Positions 1 through 9,075 of a stretch of DNA of 64,000 bases are shown one piece after another (position 1 is the first letter of the stretch; each line of letters starts with the position of its first letter). A program made the position numbers and the translations under genes. The notes beneath the pieces are model-generated. The model ran no database searches, was not told where the DNA came from, and worked only from the letters and a program-made list of their open reading frames with translations. This DNA comes from Flavobacterium silvaticum (lineage in GTDB: Bacteria > Bacteroidota > Bacteroidia > Flavobacteriales > Flavobacteriaceae), in contig NZ_JAAMPU010000108.1 in NCBI RefSeq assembly GCF_012911565.1, positions 62,001-126,000 on the forward strand, read 5' to 3'.

Positions 1-45
1 GGGGCCGACTCCAACAAAAAATCGGCAAGACGAAAAAAGAAATAA
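1..45 (+). CDS. C-terminal tail of a gene cut by the window edge
   Basis: Frame 1 is open from the first base and stops with TAA at 43-45, giving a short tail that ends in a lysine/arginine-rich run (SARRKKK). A strong terminator follows 35 bases later, which fits a real gene end. Too little is visible to name the protein. Confidence 0.35.
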   Translation, partial: GADSNKKSARRKKK

Positions 46-80
46 TGTCCCTTTTTGAGTAATTATTTTTTTAAAGAGGA

Positions 81-124
81 AATCCCGGAATGTTCATCAT
101 GAATCTTCCGGGATTTTTATTTTT
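81..124 (+). terminator. Rho-independent terminator
   Basis: A perfect 10-bp stem, AATCCCGGAA (81-90) and TTCCGGGATT (106-115), is followed by a T-rich tract. It would end transcription of the gene entering from the left. Its T-tract runs directly into the -7 box of the next gene. Confidence 0.85.
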
Positions 125-125
125 G
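118..125 (+). promoter_or_regulatory. Bacteroidetes-type -7 box TATTTTTG
   Basis: TATTTTTG matches the TAnnTTTG -7 consensus of the Bacteroidetes primary sigma factor. It lies 5 bases before the ATG at 131, so the transcript would be nearly leaderless. The box shares bases with the preceding terminator T-tract. Confidence 0.5.
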
Positions 126-130
126 CACGC

Positions 131-838
131 ATGAAAAAACTCCTTTGCGTGGCGATGCTCCTCGCCTGCCCTGTCTTTTATGGCCAATCTGACCTTGGTG
201 CCTGGTATATTTACTTTGGATCGATCAAACCTGAAAATTCAAAATGGTCTTTTGAGCCTGAAATCCAGTTTCGCAATCACGATTTAGGCGGAGATTTACA
301 GCAATTACTTGTTCGCCCAGCCATCAGATATAATCTTGAAACGAATTTTTCAATAGCAGCCGGATACGCTTATGTTTTATCTGAAGCAGAAGAAACGCCG
401 GACAATCCGCATCGTGAAAACCGTATTTACGAGGAAGCGATCCTGAGACAGGAAGTTGGACGCGTGGCAATCCGTCACCGTTTTCGTTACGAACAACGGT
501 TTATGGAAGACCGTGATTTCAACACCCGATACCGCTATTGCCTTTTTATCGACATTCCACTCAACAACACGTCGATCAAAGAGAAAACCATTTACGCGGC
601 TTTATACAACGAGATTTTCATTAACGGAAAACGGAATGACGATACACCATCTGTATTCGACCGTGACCGCATTTATCTTGGCGCAGGTTACAGGCTGACG
701 AAAAACTTTGGAATACAACTGGGCTGGATGAACCAGATGCTTGAAAAAACCTCGAAATCACAACTGATGCTTTCGCTGCACCACACGCTTCCTATCCGCC
801 GAGCCAATTCCGGAAATCCTGTACCCGCTCGCGGCTGA
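131..838 (+). CDS. DUF2490 family outer-membrane protein
   Basis: The 235-residue product begins with a signal peptide (about residues 1-18, ending FYGQ). It continues as alternating amphipathic strands with the W-Y-I-Y-F start, a RFRYEQRF-type segment and the YLGAGYRL segment typical of DUF2490 proteins, which are predicted small beta-barrels of unknown role. The final 47 bases overlap the 3' end of the convergent LytTR regulator gene. The family assignment rests on the overall pattern, so the molecular function is unknown. Confidence 0.8.
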   Translation: MKKLLCVAMLLACPVFYGQSDLGAWYIYFGSIKPENSKWSFEPEIQFRNHDLGGDLQQLLVRPAIRYNLETNFSIAAGYAYVLSEAEETPDNPHRENRIYEEAILRQEVGRVAIRHRFRYEQRFMEDRDFNTRYRYCLFIDIPLNNTSIKEKTIYAALYNEIFINGKRNDDTPSVFDRDRIYLGAGYRLTKNFGIQLGWMNQMLEKTSKSQLMLSLHHTLPIRRANSGNPVPARG

Positions 839-1550
839 CGACAACTTCTTCTGCTTTGTAAGTAGGCAGATTGAGCTTTAAGCGCGAGTTACTGTAAACC
901 GACATTTCCCGACTTGACCTTAACGGAACAATGAATTTGCGACTGATGCGAAAGAATTCCGACGGATCGAGTTCGGCTTCCAAAGCATCGAGTGTAAGAT
1001 CTATCGGATAGTCGCGATTGTCCGATGTATGTAGATAAGTACCTTTATTCTCACTGTAAAAACACTCTACTTCAGCTATCGGGATAACCCTGAGATTCGT
1101 TCCGACTTTAACTGTTATACGTGATCGATATTGCTTCTCTGCCGGATTCGACAATAACTTCCGTATTTGGGCAAAATCTATTTCAGATGGCAACGCAGGT
1201 TTATTCTGTCGTTGGTATTTTTCCACTGCCGACGCGAGTTCGTCATCGTCTATCGGCTTGAGCAAATAATCGATACTATTGAGCTTGAAAGCCCGCAGCG
1301 CATACTCATCGTAAGCCGTGGTGAAGATTACGGCACTTGAGATGTCTACTTTTTCAAATATCTCGAATGAAAGACCGTCCGAAAGCTGTATGTCGAGAAA
1401 AATCAGGTCGGGTTGCGGATTCCGGCCGAACCAATTTACCGATTGCTCAACCGAATGCAGCATTGTTTCAGGCTGCAAACCCAGCTTTTCCAATCTTCTG
1501 CCCAAGGCACGTGCGGCGGGAAGTTCGTCTTCAATGATTACAATTCGCAT
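792..1550 (-). CDS. LytTR-family response regulator
   Basis: This is a two-domain transcription factor of 252 residues. The receiver domain covers about residues 1-120, with acidic pocket E7/D8 and phosphoacceptor D53 in IFLDIQLSDG. A LytTR DNA-binding domain covers about 145-250 (IAEVECFYSENKGTYLH, then FFRISRKFIVPL). It is the last gene of a minus-strand run containing a LytS-type kinase at 2190-3554, which is its likely phosphodonor. Its 3' end overlaps the convergent DUF2490 gene by 47 bp. LytTR proteins often control envelope or secretion genes; the target here is not visible. Confidence 0.93.
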   Translation of the reverse strand: MRIVIIEDELPAARALGRRLEKLGLQPETMLHSVEQSVNWFGRNPQPDLIFLDIQLSDGLSFEIFEKVDISSAVIFTTAYDEYALRAFKLNSIDYLLKPIDDDELASAVEKYQRQNKPALPSEIDFAQIRKLLSNPAEKQYRSRITVKVGTNLRVIPIAEVECFYSENKGTYLHTSDNRDYPIDLTLDALEAELDPSEFFRISRKFIVPLRSSREMSVYSNSRLKLNLPTYKAEEVVVSRERVQDFRNWLGG

Positions 1551-1570
1551 AGTATTAGCTCTTTGGCAGA

Positions 1571-2188
1571 TTATTCCCAGGTTTCGGGCTTATCCCTATC
1601 ATTCATGAACTTCCTGATTTTGCGTTCTTCCCAATCAGGCCCGAACAAAACCGCCGTGCCGTAAGTATTCATGGCGTGTATTGCCAATCCGATTCCCCAA
1701 AAGAACGCCAGCGAGAAATTACCGAATGTAAAGAAAGCTTCTCCGTCGTCGAGCCTGAAATATTTGGAAGCCAGGTTGAAACCGTTTATAATCAGGTAAA
1801 TGCCGAGATGCTTATAGAATCCGGCTAATGCCTGAACCCTTTTGCGGGCACGCGCAAACTGAGCCGTTTCCGTAATGGATTGATAAGACGATTTGGTATC
1901 ATAAGCCCCATTGTAATCTGACCCCATGAACTGTTTCATCTTGCGCTGCTCCCAGTCAGGACGAATGTATCCGAAAACCTGCAGGCCGTGGAAAAGCAAG
2001 CCGCAGCCCCATCCGATCATCGAGAACGGAAACCAGTAAAAATCCGGCACTGTGAGCACATTGATGAGTATCAATATCGGGATTACGATGCAATATGCTG
2101 TCAAATGGATATAAAACCCACGTATTTCGCGTACTTTTTTTCTCGCCTCACGCAGCTGGCGGTTCGTTTCTATTCCTTCTGTACTCAT
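1571..2188 (-). CDS. Protein with two 2TM domains
   Basis: The 205-residue protein holds two copies of the 2TM domain (about residues 8-85 and 110-200). Each has a short amphipathic start, two hydrophobic helices, and a signature tail: DWEQRKMKQFM in the first and DWEERKIRKFM in the second. The same domain is fused to the C terminus of the kinase gene that ends one base upstream. Function of 2TM domains is unknown. Genetic coupling between kinase and regulator suggests a membrane accessory role in this signalling pathway (inference). Confidence 0.88.
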   Translation of the reverse strand: MSTEGIETNRQLREARKKVREIRGFYIHLTAYCIVIPILILINVLTVPDFYWFPFSMIGWGCGLLFHGLQVFGYIRPDWEQRKMKQFMGSDYNGAYDTKSSYQSITETAQFARARKRVQALAGFYKHLGIYLIINGFNLASKYFRLDDGEAFFTFGNFSLAFFWGIGLAIHAMNTYGTAVLFGPDWEERKIRKFMNDRDKPETWE

Positions 2189-2189
2189 T

Positions 2190-3554
2190 TCAGTTCCAGT
2201 TTTGATTTTTTTGTTGATTCATGATTTTACGGATCTTGCGCTCTTCCCAGTCACGACCCATGAACGGAACCAGGTTAAAGACTTTGATGGCATGAAAAAG
2301 AACACCTAGGCCCCAACCGGCGAGCGGCCAGAAAAACCAAAGGTATTGTGGCGAGGTCATGAAATTCAAGACGGCCAGGCCGGTGTTCATAACCAGGTAA
2401 GACCCTAGGTTTCCGTAAAATGATTTGAGGTCCTCAACCCGTTTCTGAGCCATCAGATAACGTTCTGATTGATTGTTTTCTATAATAGTTTCCATATGCA
2501 CTCTATGTGTTAAAAGCGGTAATTTAACCGTGAAATATCCGTTTGAATTGTCAATGACGACTCGTTTCTTAGTCAGCAGCGCATATCTGTCGATGATGTT
2601 TCTCAAGCCCACACCTGCACTTTCATTCAGGGATTGCTTGGGCTGAAGCCCGTTTTGCACGACCAGCATGCCGCCTTCCTGAAAAATCCGGATCGACAAC
2701 GGTTTATCTGAATTGACGACATTGTGTTTAATGGTGTTTTCCAAAAGCAACTGGAGCGACAACGGAACGATCTTGAGATTCTCATCTTCCATACCTGAAC
2801 CAAGCTCGAAAACCAGCCCGCTTTCAAACCTCATCTGCAATAACTGAATGTATGAATTGGCGAACGAAAGCTCTTCCGACAACGGAACCAAATCTTTATC
2901 TTTTTGTTCAAGTACATATCTATAAACTTTTGAAAGAGAAATGGTAAACTTTCTGGCTTGTTCCGGATTTTCTTCAATTAAAGAGGTAAGTACATTCAAG
3001 CTGTTGAACAAGAAATGCGGATCGATCTGATTCTTGAGGCTTTCAAAACGAGCCGATGCCGTGCCCGCGATTATCTTCTGCTCATTGACGCGGTTCTCCT
3101 GATAAGCGCGATAGAATCCGACCGAATACAGCGACAGCGTGATTATGAACGTCATCACGGTAGCGAACATGTAGTTGCCTGCCGATTCTTCTGTGATGAA
3201 CTGATTCACATCGATTCCTTTGAGGACAACATCTTCAAAAAACCGCAACCCGAAAATCACCGTAAGCGAAATAAGGAACGAACCGGCAAAACCCAACCCT
3301 ACTCTTTTGACCGAAAACCTGTTGCCTTCAAATTTCTTATCGAGCAGACAAAAGTACCAGGCATTGGCAAAATAGAGCGCGAACGTATACAGTGTGGTGT
3401 AGAGAAAAATTGCCCCCAGCCTTGCCGCGGTATAGTCGCGATAACCGAACACATAATTGTAAGTCAGCAAAATGCAGAATATCCCGACACTCAACAGCAG
3501 CAACCTGGGAACGACCCGGAAACTCAGCTTCATTGCACTTAAATTATCCTGCAT
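2190..3554 (-). CDS. LytS-type sensor histidine kinase fused to a C-terminal 2TM domain
   Basis: The product is 454 residues long. Four to five transmembrane helices occupy about residues 12-150. A His_kinase (LytS) box follows, with QIDPHFLFNSLN and the phosphorylated His at H180, then an HATPase domain (about 250-350, with LLLENTIKHN and GVGLRNI). An additional 2TM domain ends in DWEERKIRKIM. Most LytS-type kinases stop after the HATPase domain. The cognate regulator is probably the LytTR gene at 792-1550. The gene starts 15 bases after the stop of the TPR-like gene upstream, so all may be co-transcribed. Confidence 0.93.
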   Translation of the reverse strand: MQDNLSAMKLSFRVVPRLLLLSVGIFCILLTYNYVFGYRDYTAARLGAIFLYTTLYTFALYFANAWYFCLLDKKFEGNRFSVKRVGLGFAGSFLISLTVIFGLRFFEDVVLKGIDVNQFITEESAGNYMFATVMTFIITLSLYSVGFYRAYQENRVNEQKIIAGTASARFESLKNQIDPHFLFNSLNVLTSLIEENPEQARKFTISLSKVYRYVLEQKDKDLVPLSEELSFANSYIQLLQMRFESGLVFELGSGMEDENLKIVPLSLQLLLENTIKHNVVNSDKPLSIRIFQEGGMLVVQNGLQPKQSLNESAGVGLRNIIDRYALLTKKRVVIDNSNGYFTVKLPLLTHRVHMETIIENNQSERYLMAQKRVEDLKSFYGNLGSYLVMNTGLAVLNFMTSPQYLWFFWPLAGWGLGVLFHAIKVFNLVPFMGRDWEERKIRKIMNQQKNQNWN

Positions 3555-3569
3555 GACTCCTTGTTTTTT

Positions 3570-4193
3570 TTATTGCTTACAGTCCTTCAATGTTTCAATG
3601 GCTCGATCCAAGCCCCATTTTGGATGGAATGGCGTTTCCGGCTTGAACTTGCCGAACAAATCTATCGAACGCTTGACTTCGGCACACATGGGAGCCGTAT
3701 CTGACCCGAAATATTTGGCGCCCCCCATTTCATATTCGGCTTTTCCGAAAACGGCACGCGGGTTTGTCGGATCGGCTTTTTGGGCTTTATCATATAAATC
3801 CGTAACCTGGGCCGAATATTTCATGGCGTATGTCATCGGGTCGAAGGCAACCCAGCCGGTGTAGATAAGTGCCTGCAGCACCAAAAGTTCCGAATTCAAA
3901 GGTTGTTTGTCGAATTCGATGTCGAGTGCTTTCTGGGCTTTATCGAGCAAGGCGGAAACCTGGGCGCGGTCTTTTGTCTTGAATGAAGCTGTCGTGTTGA
4001 CCAATGCCACGTAGTAATTCGGGAGCCAGTTGTTCTTTTCGGCGGCTGCGATGCGTTCGAACATGGCCGATGCTTCGGAATCTTTTCCCTGCCCCCAAAG
4101 CTCAAAGGCTTTTTTCATGCCTTCTTCATATTTGCTTTGAGCCTGCATAGAAAAGGCGATAAAAAACGTAAAAATGTAAAGTACTGATTTCAT
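3570..4193 (-). CDS. Secreted TPR-like protein
   Basis: The start at 4193 is chosen because it begins a clear signal peptide (MKSVLYIFTFFIAF, cleavage after MQAQ); the frame stays open upstream but that part is not protein-like. The mature part of about 190 residues is helical, with TPR-like helix pairs such as EEGMKKAFELWGQGKDSEA. It resembles periplasmic proteins often found next to TonB receptors. It lies 155 bp downstream of the receptor gene and 15 bp upstream of the kinase gene. No enzymatic motif is visible. Confidence 0.75.
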   Translation of the reverse strand: MKSVLYIFTFFIAFSMQAQSKYEEGMKKAFELWGQGKDSEASAMFERIAAAEKNNWLPNYYVALVNTTASFKTKDRAQVSALLDKAQKALDIEFDKQPLNSELLVLQALIYTGWVAFDPMTYAMKYSAQVTDLYDKAQKADPTNPRAVFGKAEYEMGGAKYFGSDTAPMCAEVKRSIDLFGKFKPETPFHPKWGLDRAIETLKDCKQ

Positions 4194-4308
4194 GAGATTG
4201 ATTTTTATGCTGATTATTGATTCAAAAGTATTGGTGTTATTGGAGATTGGAAAGTAAATGAGGATGAGTTGCCGGATTTTGGTGACGAATCGGGATATTA
4301 ATAAGCAA

Positions 4309-4346
4309 TCATTCATCTTTCATCATTCATCATTCGTCATTCGTCT
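4309..4346. repeat. Heptamer-period tract (TCATTCA/TCATTCG words)
   Basis: The intergenic end before the TonB receptor stop codon is made of about five 7-base words of the type TCATTCA, TCATTCG. Similar 7- or 8-base-period tracts with other words occur elsewhere in this window. Confidence 0.6.
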
Positions 4347-4348
4347 TC

Positions 4349-6505
4349 CTACAAATTATTCAACTGATTGCTCTTCTTATCGCTGCTGATAGTCCAGAAA
4401 AAGCCAATGAAGAAAAACCGGTCGGCCGTCGGTGTAATCTCACGCCCCTGATAGATTCCGTTGGCATCCGGACGTCGGGAATATTCATATCCAAAGACAT
4501 TCTGCGTTCCGAGGACATTCGACATTGAAAAATACAAAATCTTCTGCTGACTCAACAGATACGCCCAGCTCAGGCTAAGACTATTGTACATTTTGGTCTT
4601 GCTTTCAAGATAACCCGGAAGATTCGGATTTTCATACGGACGCCCGCTGCTTGTCGAATTCGTAAGGCTGATTTGTGAACGCCATTTCTCGACCCAGTAT
4701 TTCGTGACGACAGATAGCGTATGGTCTGAAACAAATGACGGCGTGGCTTCTACGGGAAAATTGCGATATAACCTTTTGGTATCGATATACGAATACGAAA
4801 CCCAGTATTCGAGGTTGCGGATGCTTCTGCCGTCTCTCCAGAACAAATCGATTCCTTTGGCATATCCGAATCCATCGTTTGAATAGAACGAATCGTAACT
4901 GGCGGTCTGGGAATCGTAACGAACCAGGTCGCGGTATTTTTTGTAATAGAATTCGGCTCGTAATGTTTGCTTGTCACGTGTATACTGATAGTTTAAGATA
5001 TAATGCGTGGCGTGTTCGTTATCAAACTGATGGAATTTTGAAAACTTGAGATAACCCTGATTCGGCGACTGGGAAAATTCCCCATATGCGAATGAAAACT
5101 GTCCGCGTTTTGGAATTTTATACGCGAGTGCGATGCGGGGAGAAATACTGCCTTCATCGAGCAAATCATTTTGCGATGCCCTGACACCAGCTTTAAGGGC
5201 GAGGTTCTTTGAAAAGAAAATATCGGCTTCGGCATAACCTGCTGCGATTCCGGATTTATAATCGGTTCCCAAAACAAGGCCGCGTTCGAATTGATAGGTT
5301 TCGTTGAAATGGGTCAGGAAATAATCACCTCCCATGGAAAGTTTGAACCTGTCGCTGAATTTCTTTTGGACACGGGCTTTGAAGTGAGCGGCATTTTCCT
5401 CGTTTTCGACTCTGTCCGACTCAATTCTGATGTCATTCTTAGCCAATCCGTAACCAAAGCCCGTGAAAAAATCCCAGTTACTTCCCAGATTTGCCCTGTA
5501 AGAAGTATTAACGTACAGGTTGTTGTTTTTAAGATTGATACGTGTCGGACGGACGGCGCCGATACTGTCCTGATTAATATCGAAGTGAGAAGCATCAAAA
5601 GCCGCATAGAGTTTCAACAGGCCATTTTCAAATTTACGCCGATACACCACTTCTCCCGAACCTGACTGATACGGACGGTTCCAATCTACGTTTTGTGGGA
5701 TCAATGCCTGATATGGCGCCAGATCGATATAAGCCACGTTGGCACTCACGGAACTTTTCTCCCACTTTTTGGTATGCCCCACACCCAACCCGACGGTCAT
5801 AAAGGAAAGATCGGTCTTGTCCTGATCCGGTTCGTCCTGTGTATTGAGCAACAAAACACTTGACAAGGCTTCACTGTATTCCGCCGAATATCCTCCGGTA
5901 GAAAAAGCGATTCCACTAAAAAGAAAAGGAGAAAAACGGCCACGCGTTGGCAAATTATTCGTGGTGGCATTATAAGGCTGTGCGACACGCAATCCATCGA
6001 CGAAAGTCTGGGTTTCATCTGCTTCGCCCCCTCTGACGAACAAACGTCCGTCCTCGCCTACATTCTGCGTTCCGGGTAACGTTTGTAATGCGGCAATGAT
6101 ATTTCCAGCGGAACCTGCCGTGGTGACGATATCCAAAGGTTTCAACACCGAATTCCTCGCTTTGTCACCTGCTTCAAGGCTTCCGGCATTGATTACGACC
6201 GCATCGAGCGTATTGACACTTTCGCGCAGTTTTACCGTTATGGGCTGAACATTGCCCAAGTCGATACTGATTTGCTGGGTTTCATAACTGAGAAAACTGA
6301 CAGTCAGTGTCTTTACGCCTGTTTCAGACGTTGTAAAATTGAAAGTTCCGTCTTCGGCAGAAGTCGCGCCATCGTAACTTCCTTCAATGAAAATATTGGC
6401 CCCGGGAATTGGATTTCCTTTTGCGTCTGTAATGGTTCCGCCGACGTTGACCTGTGCCACAAGGCTCGCTGAGAGAATAAGAAACAGCAGCGTAAAAATT
6501 TTCAT
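4349..6505 (-). CDS. TonB-dependent receptor with carboxypeptidase-like N-terminal domain
   Basis: This is a 718-residue outer-membrane active transporter. It has a signal peptide (residues 1-17, ending LVAQ), a CarboxypepD_reg-like domain (about 19-105, VGGTITDAKGNPIPGANI), a plug domain (about 115-225, with LPGTQNVGEDGRLFVRGG) and a beta-barrel to the C terminus. It is shorter than most SusC-type receptors and has no SusD neighbour, so a small ligand such as a metal chelate or cofactor is more likely than a glycan (inference). The downstream TPR-like and LytTR-system genes are on the same strand and may respond to its ligand. Confidence 0.9.
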   Translation of the reverse strand: MKIFTLLFLILSASLVAQVNVGGTITDAKGNPIPGANIFIEGSYDGATSAEDGTFNFTTSETGVKTLTVSFLSYETQQISIDLGNVQPITVKLRESVNTLDAVVINAGSLEAGDKARNSVLKPLDIVTTAGSAGNIIAALQTLPGTQNVGEDGRLFVRGGEADETQTFVDGLRVAQPYNATTNNLPTRGRFSPFLFSGIAFSTGGYSAEYSEALSSVLLLNTQDEPDQDKTDLSFMTVGLGVGHTKKWEKSSVSANVAYIDLAPYQALIPQNVDWNRPYQSGSGEVVYRRKFENGLLKLYAAFDASHFDINQDSIGAVRPTRINLKNNNLYVNTSYRANLGSNWDFFTGFGYGLAKNDIRIESDRVENEENAAHFKARVQKKFSDRFKLSMGGDYFLTHFNETYQFERGLVLGTDYKSGIAAGYAEADIFFSKNLALKAGVRASQNDLLDEGSISPRIALAYKIPKRGQFSFAYGEFSQSPNQGYLKFSKFHQFDNEHATHYILNYQYTRDKQTLRAEFYYKKYRDLVRYDSQTASYDSFYSNDGFGYAKGIDLFWRDGRSIRNLEYWVSYSYIDTKRLYRNFPVEATPSFVSDHTLSVVTKYWVEKWRSQISLTNSTSSGRPYENPNLPGYLESKTKMYNSLSLSWAYLLSQQKILYFSMSNVLGTQNVFGYEYSRRPDANGIYQGREITPTADRFFFIGFFWTISSDKKSNQLNNL

Positions 6506-6612
6506 GGTTGGTTTATTTTGATGCGAATTTGCAAAATATCTGGTAAGTCGGACAATTAAAACTGGCTGAATTGTCGAAATATGAAGACCAATCGCATAGC
6601 CGAATAAATCTT

Positions 6613-6620
6613 TATATTTG
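6613..6620 (+). promoter_or_regulatory. Bacteroidetes-type -7 box TATATTTG
   Basis: TATATTTG matches TAnnTTTG and lies 19 bases upstream of the ATG at 6640. The -33 element is not clear. Confidence 0.5.
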
Positions 6621-6639
6621 GCGACCTAACTAATACAAA

Positions 6640-7806
6640 ATGAAACATTTTTTATTGCTTACAGTGCTCATAGGCTTTTCTTGCTATGGACAGATAGCTT
6701 TTGAACCTGGTTATTACATCAATAATCAAAATCAGAAAGTTGAGGGTTGGATAAAGAATTCAGATTGGCTCAACAATCCGGAATCAATCGAATTCAAATC
6801 ATCAGAAACAGCCCAATCAACAACTATAGACAAAAGCGAGATCCAGGAATTTTCTGTAGGCGAAGTTCATCGCTACAAAAGATTCTACGTCAAGGTAGAC
6901 ACGTCCGCTACGAACAGCAACGACCTAACCGTTAGCCCCGCGCCGGAATGGCGTGAAGAAAGTGCATTGCTTAAGGCACTAGCGACAGGTAAGTCAGCGC
7001 TTTATTACTATCGTGACCACGGACTTACACGATATTTTTTTAGCAAAGAACCACACGACCACGCAGAACAACTCGTGTACAAGGAATATAAAGGCAACGG
7101 ACAGCAGGTATTCCAGAACAATGCCTATAAGCAACAATTGCTGCAGTTGTTCCTGGCCGATGGGCTTACAGTTCCTGAAATTAACGCTGTCGATTATCAG
7201 GACAATCAACTTATCGCGCTCTTCGTCCGTTACGGTGCGGTAGAATTAAAAGAGAAGAAAGAAGCAGGCAAATCTGGCAATCCGTTACACCTCAATGTTT
7301 CAGTAGGAGCCTCGTTTTTTGGTAACGATTTTCACGATGGCTCAAGAGAACGCAATGTTTCGGCCTCAGGCACTTCCTTTTTGCCTCAGCTCGAAATGGA
7401 ATATGTATTCAATTTCAACCGTCATAAGTGGAGCATGTTTGTCGGTGCCGGATATCAGGATGCCAAAGTTCAGGATAATGGAAATCTATTTGAATATTCT
7501 TTTGTTCCTATACCGGTCGGCGTCCGCCACAGCATGTTCGTGGGCAAAGAATCCAAAATTACGATTGAAGCTGGTTTCAGCCTGAATATTGCATTGGACT
7601 CGAAGCTGAGTTATGTATACTCTCAGTATTCGTCGCCTCAATTCGATATTTCTAACTCAACCGGTGTTTTCATAGGAGGTGGTTTTACATGGAAAAGCTT
7701 TTCGCTTGGTGTCAGATACAACCTGAAACGCGACATCCTTAATTACAATTCTCAATCGTCAAAGTTCTCTGCCACCGATGTTTTTTTTAAATACCGGCTA
7801 TTTTAG
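6640..7806 (+). CDS. Secreted protein with a C-terminal outer-membrane barrel
   Basis: The 388-residue protein has a signal peptide (about 1-17, FSCYGQ). An N-terminal region of about 190 residues follows that reads like proteins describing a cell-surface stress or growth phenotype in Flavobacteria, with GYYINNQNQKVEGWIKNSDW. The C-terminal part, about residues 205-388, has alternating strands ending in KYRLF, compatible with an 8- to 10-strand barrel of the PorT-like type. It is transcribed divergently from the TonB receptor. The function is not known. Confidence 0.75.
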   Translation: MKHFLLLTVLIGFSCYGQIAFEPGYYINNQNQKVEGWIKNSDWLNNPESIEFKSSETAQSTTIDKSEIQEFSVGEVHRYKRFYVKVDTSATNSNDLTVSPAPEWREESALLKALATGKSALYYYRDHGLTRYFFSKEPHDHAEQLVYKEYKGNGQQVFQNNAYKQQLLQLFLADGLTVPEINAVDYQDNQLIALFVRYGAVELKEKKEAGKSGNPLHLNVSVGASFFGNDFHDGSRERNVSASGTSFLPQLEMEYVFNFNRHKWSMFVGAGYQDAKVQDNGNLFEYSFVPIPVGVRHSMFVGKESKITIEAGFSLNIALDSKLSYVYSQYSSPQFDISNSTGVFIGGGFTWKSFSLGVRYNLKRDILNYNSQSSKFSATDVFFKYRLF

Positions 7807-7903
7807 CCATCAGCTTAGGGTTTTGAACGATTGCCTTTTTATATAGTGGATTACTGTTGAAACGTTTTTTCATTCCAATTAAAAACATTAACCCACTTCT
7901 TAC

Positions 7904-7911
7904 TATATTTG
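7904..7911 (+). promoter_or_regulatory. Bacteroidetes-type -7 box TATATTTG
   Basis: TATATTTG lies 22 bases before the ATG at 7934 and fits the TAnnTTTG consensus. Confidence 0.5.
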
Positions 7912-7933
7912 AAACTAAAACTATTCACAAACT

Positions 7934-8317
7934 ATGAAACACCTAAAATTCATAGCCGCTTTGACATTCTTTCTGGCGGTTACTGCAGTTAATGCACAGC
8001 AAAAAACTACGAATTGGCCGCAATTGAAATCGGTACAGGATGTTGCTGCCCGAATCAATATGAATATTGAGACCAACAACAAGACTCCTTTCTACTTTGC
8101 AGAAACACTTGCCAACAGCTCGGCAAAGCTTTCCCAAAGTAACATCCCGAAAGAGTATGCATCAAACGATATCAAGAAAAATGTTGCTGATCTGGTAACA
8201 AAAACTGAAAAGTTAAGCGCCGATTCCAAAGGCAAAACTTCGTTGGAACAACTAAAAGCCCAGTTTGAGGAAATCAAAACCCTCATTGCCAAAATAGCGA
8301 CTCCAGCCAAAAAATAA
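7934..8317 (+). CDS. Small secreted helical protein, function unknown
   Basis: The 127-residue product has a signal peptide (cleavage near residue 21, VNAQ). The mature region is lysine-rich and alpha-helical with coiled-coil character (TSLEQLKAQFEEIKTLIAKI). No cysteine or catalytic motif is visible. A promoter box lies upstream and a terminator downstream, so it is monocistronic. It probably remains in the periplasm. Confidence 0.7.
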   Translation: MKHLKFIAALTFFLAVTAVNAQQKTTNWPQLKSVQDVAARINMNIETNNKTPFYFAETLANSSAKLSQSNIPKEYASNDIKKNVADLVTKTEKLSADSKGKTSLEQLKAQFEEIKTLIAKIATPAKK

Positions 8318-8340
8318 CAGCTGATTCAGTCTGTAAACAA

Positions 8341-8373
8341 AAGCCCGTTAATAGCGGGCTTCTTTATTTTTTG
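8341..8373 (+). terminator. Rho-independent terminator
   Basis: AAGCCCG (8341-8347) pairs with CGGGCTT (8355-8361) over a 7-base loop and is followed by a T-rich run. It ends the small secreted-protein gene. Confidence 0.85.
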
Positions 8374-8409
8374 TTGATTACTTTTTAGTGCGGCTTTATG
8401 AAATAACTT

Positions 8410-8417
8410 TACCTTTG
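8410..8417 (+). promoter_or_regulatory. Bacteroidetes-type -7 box TACCTTTG
   Basis: TACCTTTG is a full match to TAnnTTTG, 20 bases before the ATG at 8438. Confidence 0.55.
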
Positions 8418-8437
8418 CCTTCCTAATTTATCAGCAA

Positions 8438-8968
8438 ATGGTTTACAAATTCAGGGCGATATTGGATGCAGAAGAAGACATTTTCCGCGATATCGCCATA
8501 AGAGACGAAGACACACTTGAAGACCTTCATAACGTATTGGTCAATGCCTTTGGTTTTGACGGATCAGAAATGGCTTCCTTTTACACCTGTGACGAGAACT
8601 GGAACCAGGAAGATGAAATTCCGTTGTTCGATACAGGCGACGTTGCCGGCGAGCAAATGGTTATGGCAGATTATCAACTTGTCGCAACCCTGGACGAAGC
8701 ATCTACCAAAATCATTTACGTTTATGATTTCCTCAATATGTGGACGTTCCTTGTCGAGCTTGCTTCGATAGAAGAAGAACAACCCGGAGCCACCTATCCG
8801 GAACTGCTTTTTTCTCATGGGGAAATGCCTGCATCGGCACCAGATAAAGAATTCGAAGCCGATAACGATATGGATTTTGATGAAGACGAACTTGATGAAG
8901 ACGACCTGGATGAATTCGGCGACCACGGGAATTTTGAGGACTATGGGTTTGAGGAGAATTGGAACTGA
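8438..8968 (+). CDS. Plasmid pRiA4b ORF-3-like protein
   Basis: The 176-residue cytoplasmic protein shows the family core: MVYKFRAILDAEEDIFRDI, then LHNVLVNAFGFDGSEMASFY and VYDFLNMWTFLVEL. It has a very acidic C-terminal tail (about residues 145-165, mostly Asp/Glu). The family is widespread in bacterial chromosomes as well as on plasmids, and its role is not established, so the name does not imply mobility. It has its own promoter box and no clear partner gene. Confidence 0.85.
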   Translation: MVYKFRAILDAEEDIFRDIAIRDEDTLEDLHNVLVNAFGFDGSEMASFYTCDENWNQEDEIPLFDTGDVAGEQMVMADYQLVATLDEASTKIIYVYDFLNMWTFLVELASIEEEQPGATYPELLFSHGEMPASAPDKEFEADNDMDFDEDELDEDDLDEFGDHGNFEDYGFEENWN

Positions 8969-9075
8969 TTCAATTAACAGCTAAACAAGTAATTATTAAT
9001 GATTTGACATTAATTAATTCTTCCTCAGATAGCCTTTTGCCTCAATAAGTTTCGACGTTTTTACCTGTCCTACAA

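Noticed and set aside
3015..3542. 175-codon frame opposite the histidine kinase
   Set aside because: It is a shadow of the kinase coding region with no domain or promoter.
8438..8968. Mobile element from the name plasmid pRiA4b ORF-3
   Set aside because: The family is common on chromosomes and no transposase, inverted ends or plasmid genes are nearby.
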